From NCBI GenBank assembly GCA_031283405.1, contig JAITBX010000117.1, positions 1 through 14,559 of the forward strand: 14,559 nucleotides of DNA, given 5' to 3'. Origin of the DNA: Burkholderiales bacterium (GTDB lineage Bacteria > Pseudomonadota > Gammaproteobacteria > Burkholderiales > Casimicrobiaceae). Below, piece after piece: positions 8,409-14,559 of this stretch; positions within the stretch are counted from its first letter, which is position 1, and the number at the start of each line of letters is the position of its first letter. Under the pieces are notes generated by a model that was not told where the DNA came from, made no database searches, and was given only the letters and a program-made list of their open reading frames with translations. The position numbers and the translations under genes were made by a program.

Positions 8409-9809
8409 ATGCCCTCACCTGTCCGCGTTCGCTTCGCTCCCAGTCCCACCGGTTTTCTGCATTTGGGCGGCGCTCGCACGGCGCTCTTCGCTTGGGCGTA
8501 TGCTCGCCATTTTCAGGGGAAGTTCATCTTGCGGATCGAAGACACTGATCGTGAGCGCTCGACGCAGGTGGCCACGCAAGCGATTCTGGACAGCATGGCC
8601 TGGCTTGGCTTGAATTACGACGAAGGGCCGTTTTACCAAATGCAGCGGATGCCGCGTTACTGCGAAGTGATCGACGACATGCTGGCGCGCGGGCTGGCTT
8701 ATCGCTGCTACATGCCGACCGGAGAGCTGGATGCGTTGCGCGAAGCGCAGATGGCGCGCGGCGAGAAGCCGCGCTACGACGGGCGCTGGCGCCCGGAAAA
8801 CGCCGCCGGAAAAACGCCGCCTACCGGCGTTGCGCCGGTGATCCGTTTTCGCAATCCCGATGGCGGCGCAGTCGCTTGGGATGATCGCGTCAAAGGCCAC
8901 ATCGAATTTGCCAATGACGAACTTGATGATTTGGTGATAGCCCGTCCCGACGGTACGCCGACGTACAATTTTTGCGTGGTCGTTGACGATATTGATATGC
9001 GAATCACTCACGTCATTCGCGGCGACGATCACGTCAACAACACGCCGCGCCAAATCAACATTTTTCGGGCGCTCGGTTTTGAGCCGCCGGTGTTCGCGCA
9101 TGTGCCGACGGTGCTCGGCGAAGACGGGCAAAAGTTGTCGAAGCGACACGGCGCAGTAAGCGTGACCGAGTACGACGATGCCGGTTATCTGCCGGAAGCG
9201 ATGATCAACTTTCTGGCGCGGCTGGGCTGGGCGCACGGCAACGATGAAGTGTTTTCGCCGCAGGAATTTTGTGAATGGTTTGACCTCGACGCAATCAGCG
9301 CCGCGCCGTCGCGTTTCAATATCGACAAATTGCGCTGGCTCAATCAGGAACACATGAAGCGCTTGCCGCCCGAAACGTTGGGGCAGCGGCTTTTGCCGTT
9401 TCTCGAAAAGGAAAAGCTGGATGTTGCCGCCGGCCCGCCGCCGGCAGCGGTCGCCGAATTGTTCCGCGAGCGAACGGCGACGCTGATTGAAATGGCGCAG
9501 GCTGCCCGCTTTTTCTACACCGAGGTTGCGCCGGACGAAACGTTGCTGGCCGCACAGATTCAGCCCGCCAACCGCGCCGCGCTCGAAGAATTGTTTGCGC
9601 TGTTTGAAACCCTCCCCTGGAACCGCGAATCGCTGAATGCCGCGCTCAAGGACGCCTCCAAACAGCACGGTCTGAAACCGCCGCAAATCATGATGCCGAT
9701 GCGGGCGCTGGTCGCCGGAACGCTTTCGACGCCGGCCATCGACGCCGTGCTGACCTTGCTGGGACGCGAGAAAACGCGGGAGCGGTTGCGCGCGGGGTTG
9801 CGATTGTAG
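8409..9809 (+). CDS. gltX: Glutamyl-tRNA synthetase
   Basis: The 466-residue enzyme charges tRNA-Glu with glutamate in the cytoplasm. The class I signature is at the N-terminus (RFAPSPTGFLHLGGART, with HLGG at 18-21 as the HIGH motif), and the KMSKS-type motif is KLSKR at 242-246. Length matches bacterial GluRS (about 465-470). Of the four zinc ligands of the E. coli enzyme (C-x-C and C-x-H), only Cys100 remains; the others are Met102, Trp127 and Pro129, so this is a zinc-free variant, as in many bacteria. I chose ATG 8409 because it places RFAPSPTG at the usual distance; an in-frame ATG at 8382 would add nine residues with no better ribosome-binding site. The gene ends with TAG, showing amber is a normal stop here. 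Confidence 0.96.
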   Translation: MPSPVRVRFAPSPTGFLHLGGARTALFAWAYARHFQGKFILRIEDTDRERSTQVATQAILDSMAWLGLNYDEGPFYQMQRMPRYCEVIDDMLARGLAYRCYMPTGELDALREAQMARGEKPRYDGRWRPENAAGKTPPTGVAPVIRFRNPDGGAVAWDDRVKGHIEFANDELDDLVIARPDGTPTYNFCVVVDDIDMRITHVIRGDDHVNNTPRQINIFRALGFEPPVFAHVPTVLGEDGQKLSKRHGAVSVTEYDDAGYLPEAMINFLARLGWAHGNDEVFSPQEFCEWFDLDAISAAPSRFNIDKLRWLNQEHMKRLPPETLGQRLLPFLEKEKLDVAAGPPPAAVAELFRERTATLIEMAQAARFFYTEVAPDETLLAAQIQPANRAALEELFALFETLPWNRESLNAALKDASKQHGLKPPQIMMPMRALVAGTLSTPAIDAVLTLLGREKTRERLRAGLRL

Positions 9810-9945
9810 GCGCCGCCGTCCTCGGCGTCCCGCTTGTGAAATCACCGGCAAATCAACGTAACGCAGCGCTTTCGTTTTTTACTCTACCGCAAAACTCTTA
9901 CAACAAAACCACGCTGACAAAGCCGCATAAAATTCCGCCCCATTT

Positions 9946-9955
9946 TGTTATAAAA
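9946..9955 (+). promoter_or_regulatory. Extended -10 promoter-like element for pyrG
   Basis: TGTTATAAAA gives an extended -10 box with TATAAA at 9949-9954. Transcription would begin near 9961, about 20 bases before the pyrG ATG. No matching -35 hexamer is visible; CTGACA at 9914-9919 is too far away. The pyrG start has little Shine-Dalgarno sequence, and the leader would be short. Confidence 0.45.
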
Positions 9956-9981
9956 TATCTCTTTCTCTGAACGGTCGCCCT

Positions 9982-11628
9982 ATGACGAAGTTCGTCTTTG
10001 TTTCCGGTGGTGTGGTTTCCTCGCTGGGGAAGGGCATCGCCGCCGCTTCACTCGCCGCCATTCTCGCTTCGCGCGGTCTCCGCGTCACCAACCTGAAGCT
10101 CGATCCCTACATCAATGTAGACCCGGGTACGATGAGCCCGTTCCAGCACGGCGAGGTGTTCGTCACCGAAGACGGCGCCGAAACCGATCTCGATCTCGGT
10201 CACTACGAGCGTTTCACCGAGGTGCGGATGCACAAGCGCAACAATTTCACGACCGGCCAAATTTACGAAAGCGTGTTGCGCAAGGAACGGCGCGGCGCTT
10301 ATCTGGGCGGCACGGTGCAGGTGATCCCGCACATCACCGATGAAATCAAGGAATGGATCATGCGCGGCGCCGGTGATGCCGAAGTCGCCATCGTCGAAGT
10401 CGGCGGCACTGTCGGCGACATCGAATCGTTGCCGTTTCTCGAAGCGGTGCGGCAGATGGGCATTACGCTCGGCCACGACAATTGCTGCTATATCCATTTA
10501 ACGTTGGTGCCGTTCATCGCCACCGCCGGCGAAATGAAAACCAAGCCGACGCAGCACTCGGTCAAGGAGTTGCGCAGCATCGGCATCCAGCCGGACATCG
10601 TTCTGTGCCGCGCCGACCGTCCGTTGCCGGAAGGCGACCGCCGCAAGATCGCGCTCTTTACCAACGTCACGCCGGAAGCGGTCATTCCGATGCTTGACGC
10701 CGATTCGATTTACAAAATTCCGCTCAATCTTCACCATGAAAAACTCGACGAGATCGTTTGCAAAAAGCTGTCGCTCGACACGCCGCCCGCCGATCTGTCG
10801 AAATGGCGCGATCTGGTCGATGCGCTCGAACGTCCACAACACGAAATCACTATTGCGATGGTCGGCAAATACGTCGATCTGACCGAATCGTACAAGTCGC
10901 TGACCGAAGCGCTGATCCACGCCGGCATTCACACGCGAACCAAAATCAACATCGAATTTTTCGATTCCGAAGCGTTCGAAACCAGCAAAGACGTATCGTC
11001 GCTCGCAAAAGCCGATGCCGTGCTGGTGCCCGGCGGCTTCGGAAAACGCGGTGTCGAAGGCAAGATCGCCGCGATTCAATACGCGCGCAAAAACGGCGTT
11101 CCCTATCTCGGCATTTGCCTCGGCATGCAACTGGCGCTGATCGAGTTTGCTCGCCATCAGGCCGGTATCACCGACGCCAACAGCACCGAATTCGACGCCG
11201 ATACGCCCAATCCGGTCGTGGCGCTGATTACCGAATGGCAAAACCGCGACGGCAAAATCGAACACCGCTCGTCCGAATCCGATCTCGGCGGCACCATGCG
11301 GCTCGGCGCGCAAACCTGCCGCACCCAACCCGACACACTGGCGCGCGCCATTTACGGCGAAGCCATTGTTGAACGTCACCGCCACCGCTACGAAGTCAAC
11401 AACCATTACTTGCCGCGCATCGAGCAGGCGGGTCTCGTCGTCAGCGCCCGCGCCGCCAGCGACCGCGTCGGCGGCGGCCTGTGCGAAGTGATCGAGTTGC
11501 CGCAGCATCCGTGGTTTTTCGCTTGCCAGTTTCACCCTGAATTTACCTCAAGCCCACAACGCAGCCATCCCTTGTTTCTTTCGTTTGCGCGCGCCGCGCT
11601 GGCGCGCAAAACCGGAGCGAAAGCATGA
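9982..11628 (+). CDS. pyrG: CTP synthase (glutamine-hydrolysing)
   Basis: The 548-residue enzyme makes CTP from UTP, ATP and glutamine, the last step of pyrimidine nucleotide synthesis. The N-terminal synthase domain begins KFVFVSGGVVSSLGKG, with the ATP-binding glycine-rich loop at residues 9-18, followed by LKLDPYINVDPGTMSPFQHGEV. The C-terminal class I glutamine amidotransferase domain carries the nucleophile Cys379 (GICLGMQ) and the His518/Glu520 pair in CQFHPEF. Full length agrees with the family (about 545). The stop overlaps the kdsA start in ATGA, so the two genes are co-transcribed and probably translationally coupled. The gene looks intact. It is the first gene of the pyrG-kdsA-(R-M)-eno block. 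Confidence 0.97.
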   Translation: MTKFVFVSGGVVSSLGKGIAAASLAAILASRGLRVTNLKLDPYINVDPGTMSPFQHGEVFVTEDGAETDLDLGHYERFTEVRMHKRNNFTTGQIYESVLRKERRGAYLGGTVQVIPHITDEIKEWIMRGAGDAEVAIVEVGGTVGDIESLPFLEAVRQMGITLGHDNCCYIHLTLVPFIATAGEMKTKPTQHSVKELRSIGIQPDIVLCRADRPLPEGDRRKIALFTNVTPEAVIPMLDADSIYKIPLNLHHEKLDEIVCKKLSLDTPPADLSKWRDLVDALERPQHEITIAMVGKYVDLTESYKSLTEALIHAGIHTRTKINIEFFDSEAFETSKDVSSLAKADAVLVPGGFGKRGVEGKIAAIQYARKNGVPYLGICLGMQLALIEFARHQAGITDANSTEFDADTPNPVVALITEWQNRDGKIEHRSSESDLGGTMRLGAQTCRTQPDTLARAIYGEAIVERHRHRYEVNNHYLPRIEQAGLVVSARAASDRVGGGLCEVIELPQHPWFFACQFHPEFTSSPQRSHPLFLSFARAALARKTGAKA

Positions 11629-12464
11629 AACTCTGCGGTTTTGACGCCGGCCTCGACCGCCCCTTCTTTCTGATCGCCGGCCCCTGCGTCATTGAATCGC
11701 TGGCGTTGCAACTTGATGTCGCCGGACAATTGAAAGAGATGACCGCCAAACTCGGCATTCCGTTCATCTTCAAATCGTAGTTCGACAAAGCGAACCGCAG
11801 CTCGCACGCCAGCTTTCGCGGCCCCGGCATCGACGAAGGCTTGCGCATTCTGACCGAAGTCAAACGCCAAATCAAAGTTCCGGTGTTGACCGATGTTCAC
11901 ACCGTCGAAGAAATTTCGGTCGTGGCAAAGAGCGTCGATGTATTGCAGACGCCGGCGTTTCTGTGCCGCCAAACCGATTTCATTCAGGCCGTGGCTCGCG
12001 CCGGTTTGCCGGTCAACATCAAGAAGGGGCAGTTTCTCGCGCCGGACGACATGAAACAAGTCGTCGCCAAAGCGCGCGCCGCCAGCGGCGCCGACAACAT
12101 CCTCGTGTGCGAGCGCGGCGCTTCGTTCGGCTATCACAATCTGGTGTCCGACATGCGCAGCCTGGCGATCATGCGAGAAACCGGCTGTCCGGTCGTTTTC
12201 GACGCGACGCACTCGGTGCAGCTTCCCGGCGGACAGGGAACATCGAGCGGCGGTCAACGCGAATTTGTGCCAGTGCTGGCGCGCGCCGCCATCGCCGCCG
12301 GTATCGCCGGTTTGTTCATGGAAACACACCCGATGCCGGAAAAAGCGTTGTCCGACGGCCCTAACGCCTGGCCGTTGCCGAAAATGGCGGCGCTGCTCGA
12401 AACGCTGAAAGCGCTGGACGAAATCGTCAAACGCGCGCCGTTTGCAGAGAATACGTTGTTGTAG
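11625..12464 (+). pseudogene. kdsA: kdsA (3-deoxy-D-manno-octulosonate-8-phosphate synthase) interrupted by an amber codon
   Basis: KdsA condenses phosphoenolpyruvate with arabinose-5-phosphate to KDO-8-phosphate for the lipopolysaccharide core. The frame encodes 279 codons from ATG 11625, overlapping pyrG by four bases, but codon 52 (11778-11780) is TAG. The family reads FK(A/S)SFDKANRSS here, so TAG stands for the conserved Ser; a single C-to-A change of TCG would produce it. Everything else is well preserved: IAGPCVIES near the N-terminus, FRGPGIDEG, TDVHT, PAFLCRQTDF, NIKKGQF, CERGASFGYHNLVSDM, FDATHSVQLPGGQGTSSGGQRE and METHP. The Cys in GPCVIES points to the metal-dependent class, where E. 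coli has Asn. Termination would leave 51 residues. Restart at TTG 11841 would lack the substrate-binding KANRSS segment. It may be a recent mutation, a base error, or suppressed. Confidence 0.9.
11778..11780 (+). other. In-frame amber (TAG) codon in kdsA
   Basis: TAG lies 153 bases (51 codons) after the kdsA ATG, in phase with the intact downstream frame ending at 12464. It is flanked by codons for FKS before and FDKANRSS after. No length change is needed to restore the gene, only one base substitution. Confidence 0.92.
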
Positions 12465-12475
12465 TTCCAGAAAAG

Positions 12476-13438
12476 ATGGATGACGTGCTAAACGAATATC
12501 ACTCCATTCAAGAGCAATTCAATGCTAACGCTCACATTGTAATTTGTCAGGGCGATGCTTTGGCAAGGTTGCGACAGTTGCCTGAAAACACTTTCAAACT
12601 GGTCGTGTCTTCTCCTCCTTACAACATCGGAAAGGCTTATGAAAAGCAAACCAGCCTTGATGATTATATCGAGTGGCAAAAAGATATCATCAGAGAAATG
12701 TTGCGAATCACCGATCAAGAAGGAAGCATTGTTTGGCAGGTAGGCAATTATGTGGATGCCGGAGAAGTCTTTCCGCTGGACATCTATTTTTATCCCCTCT
12801 TCAAAGAATTGGGAATGCGCCTGCGCAATCGTATCATTTGGCACTTTGATCACGGCTTGCATGCCAGCAAGCGATTTTCGGGGCGTTATGAAGTATTGCT
12901 CTGGTTCACAAAGAGCGACCATTACACATTCAATCTGGACGCGGTTCGTGTGCCCTCCAAATACCCTGGGAAACTTCACTATAAAGGTGAGAAAATCGGG
13001 CAACCGAGCGGAAACCCCTTGGGAAAAAACCCCTCCGACTATTGGCAAATCATCAGCAATGAATGGGAGACTGGGCGTATTGAAATACCCAATGTCAAAT
13101 CCAATCATCCTGAAAAAACAGAGCATCCCTGTCAATTTCCGGTGGAACTGATAGAGCGCTGTGTTCTGGCGCTTACCAACGAAGACGATTGGGTCTTGGA
13201 TCCGTTTGGCGGAGTAGGCAGTAGCGTAATTGCCGCCATCAAACACAACCGGCGCGGCATGATGATCGATCGGGATGCAAGTTATAACAAGCTCGCCAAA
13301 GAGCGAGTCAATGCTTTTCAGAACGGGACATTAAAAATTCGTCCGCTTGGCAAACCTGTACATCAGCCCACAGGCAAAGAAAAAGTTGCAAAAATACCGG
13401 AGCTATGGCTCGGCCAAAATCAGGGACAGCTTTTATGA
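12476..13438 (+). CDS. Type II DNA amino-methyltransferase (beta-type, N4-cytosine or N6-adenine)
   Basis: A 320-residue S-adenosylmethionine-dependent DNA methyltransferase. The catalytic motif IV SPPYNIG is at 46-52, and the AdoMet-binding motif I DPFGGVG at 242-248, so the catalytic region precedes motif I, the beta-group order. Between them lie segments common in this group: WQVGNYV, RNRIIWHFDHGLHASKRFSGRYE, KYPGK, GNPLGKNPSD and NVKSNHPEKTEHPCQFP. SPPY rather than DPPY favours N4-cytosine, but N6-adenine cannot be excluded. It would protect the host sites of the endonuclease that follows. It starts 11 bases after the kdsA stop with only a weak AGAAAAG before the ATG, and ends in an ATGA overlap with the endonuclease. 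Base composition is visibly more AT-rich than kdsA or eno. Confidence 0.92.
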   Translation: MDDVLNEYHSIQEQFNANAHIVICQGDALARLRQLPENTFKLVVSSPPYNIGKAYEKQTSLDDYIEWQKDIIREMLRITDQEGSIVWQVGNYVDAGEVFPLDIYFYPLFKELGMRLRNRIIWHFDHGLHASKRFSGRYEVLLWFTKSDHYTFNLDAVRVPSKYPGKLHYKGEKIGQPSGNPLGKNPSDYWQIISNEWETGRIEIPNVKSNHPEKTEHPCQFPVELIERCVLALTNEDDWVLDPFGGVGSSVIAAIKHNRRGMMIDRDASYNKLAKERVNAFQNGTLKIRPLGKPVHQPTGKEKVAKIPELWLGQNQGQLL

Positions 13439-14013
13439 AAATCGTTGCTCATTTTGATTTTAACGGCGGAGAGAAAAAGGTATCGCGGAAATACAAAAAC
13501 GAACTCGCCGAAATCACGTCTGCCATCAACGCTATTGATGCCAAGCGATGCAAGACAAAAATCAGCAAAGAGAAAACCATGCCTGGGCGAGCGCTTTTTT
13601 CGCCCTCAAAACTTAACAAGGAATTCAAGCGGCTGCTCTATCCAATGGGTTGGGTAAGCCATAACGTGCCTTGCGACTATGTTTATGGAAAGACGCTAGA
13701 CGGTTATGTCCCCATGAAACGATCTTCTGCAAGACCCTTTCGAGAAATGGATTTCATAAAGAATGGGAAAAAGCTGGGAGTAGAGGTTCAGTTCGGGAAA
13801 TATTCTTTCATGGTCTATAATGTCTGCGCAAAAATGACGATCTTCAAGAATCTTGGGTTGATCGACGCCGGTATTGAGATTGTCCCCGTAAAGCATTTTG
13901 CCGATGAAATGAGCACAGGCGTTTCGTATTTCGAGCAGTTTGCGTGGGATTTGACGATGCGAGGCGTTTCGGATATTGACATCCCTGTGCTGATCCTCGG
14001 AATTGACGCTTGA
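13435..14013 (+). CDS. BglII/BstYI-like type II restriction endonuclease
   Basis: A 192-residue protein placed directly after a methyltransferase. Residues 104-131 (MDF, then GVEVQFGKYSFMVYN) resemble, from memory, the active-site region of BglII (FDF then LVEVQFSNYPFLLNN). This gives a probable metal-binding set Asp106, Glu117, Gln119, with Gln in the place of the usual Lys of PD-(D/E)xK nucleases. The later segment KNLGLIDAGIEIVPVK and the end DIPVLILGID also fit that family. It should cut unmethylated DNA in the cytoplasm; the sequence recognised cannot be read from the protein. I chose ATG 13435 because AGGGA lies eight bases upstream and the ATGA overlap couples it to the methyltransferase. 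ATG 13405 is in frame but its GGAG is only two bases away. No control-protein gene is present. Confidence 0.82.
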   Translation: MKIVAHFDFNGGEKKVSRKYKNELAEITSAINAIDAKRCKTKISKEKTMPGRALFSPSKLNKEFKRLLYPMGWVSHNVPCDYVYGKTLDGYVPMKRSSARPFREMDFIKNGKKLGVEVQFGKYSFMVYNVCAKMTIFKNLGLIDAGIEIVPVKHFADEMSTGVSYFEQFAWDLTMRGVSDIDIPVLILGIDA

Positions 14014-14083
14014 TCTCGTCACATACTTTATTTAAGGCCAATCACTTTACTTTCAACCAAAAAACTCAGACAGGAACTTTCTC
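14014..14083. other. Short gap between the endonuclease gene and eno
   Basis: Seventy AT-rich bases with no clear hairpin terminator. AGGA at 14072-14075, eight bases before the ATG, is a good ribosome-binding site for eno. A promoter for eno could lie here, but I cannot identify -35 and -10 hexamers with confidence. Confidence 0.45.

Positions 14084-14559
<476 letters not shown>

Noticed and set aside
8090..8479. Minus-strand frame of 129 codons in the pilE-gltX gap
   Set aside because: It overlaps the start of gltX, lacks a ribosome-binding site and any known motif.
9814..9827. Hairpin CGCCG-TCCT-CGGCG after gltX as an intrinsic terminator
   Set aside because: The stem has only five pairs and no T run follows it.
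8415..9851. Long open frame (478 codons) antisense to gltX
   Set aside because: It mirrors gltX almost exactly, is rich in Arg/His/Gln as antisense frames of biased genes are, has no recognisable motif, and gltX is certain.
11778..11780. Genome-wide recoding of TAG as a sense codon
   Set aside because: gltX (9807-9809) and kdsA (12462-12464) end at TAG where the families normally end, so amber is used as a stop here.
10498..12329. Two long antisense frames opposite pyrG and kdsA (10498-11535 and 11532-12329)
   Set aside because: They are shadows of conserved genes caused by codon bias, with no family features.
12488..13246. Minus-strand frame of 252 codons opposite the methyltransferase
   Set aside because: The methyltransferase has motifs IV and I in order; the antisense frame has none.
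13405..13407. Upstream ATG as the endonuclease start
   Set aside because: Its GGAG is only two bases away, and the ATG at 13435 has a well-spaced AGGGA plus the ATGA overlap.

Overview
The window looks like a chromosomal segment of a Gram-negative betaproteobacterium. The evidence is a complete type IV pilus minor-pilin cluster, a KDO (lipopolysaccharide core) biosynthesis gene, and the gene order pyrG-kdsA-eno that is common in that class. The deduced KdsA also resembles, from memory, the metal-dependent betaproteobacterial type. The class assignment is inference; no rRNA or other marker gene is present.

Left part, minus strand (1-7989): six genes run right to left in one tight block, pilE, fimT, pilV, pilW, pilX and pilY1. 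The five small proteins each carry a class III prepilin leader; pilY1 encodes a large secreted tip protein and runs off the left edge. Together they would form the priming and tip complex of a type IV pilus, with PilY1 (a von Willebrand A-like metal site plus a calcium-loop-like motif in the C-terminal domain) as adhesin or tip factor. Gaps between genes are 16-58 bases, so the block is probably one operon transcribed from the region right of pilE.

Middle (7990-8408): a 419-base divergent intergenic region between pilE and gltX. It holds a tandem 9-base repeat close to pilE and an extended -10 promoter-like element inside a short inverted repeat pointing toward gltX.

Right part, plus strand (8409-14559): gltX (glutamyl-tRNA synthetase), pyrG (CTP synthase), kdsA (KDO-8-phosphate synthase), a two-gene type II restriction-modification system, and the first 158 codons of eno (enolase). 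Two things stand out. First, kdsA is interrupted by one in-frame amber codon (codon 52, at 11778-11780) exactly where the family has a conserved Ser; the rest of the gene is intact. Second, the restriction-modification pair, a beta-type amino-methyltransferase followed with a 4-base overlap by a BglII/BstYI-like endonuclease, sits between kdsA and eno. It is more AT-rich than its neighbours and looks like a horizontally acquired cassette that relies on housekeeping read-through. I found no RNA genes, insertion sequences, CRISPR arrays or convincing intrinsic terminators. I did not find a system that I can call wholly undescribed.
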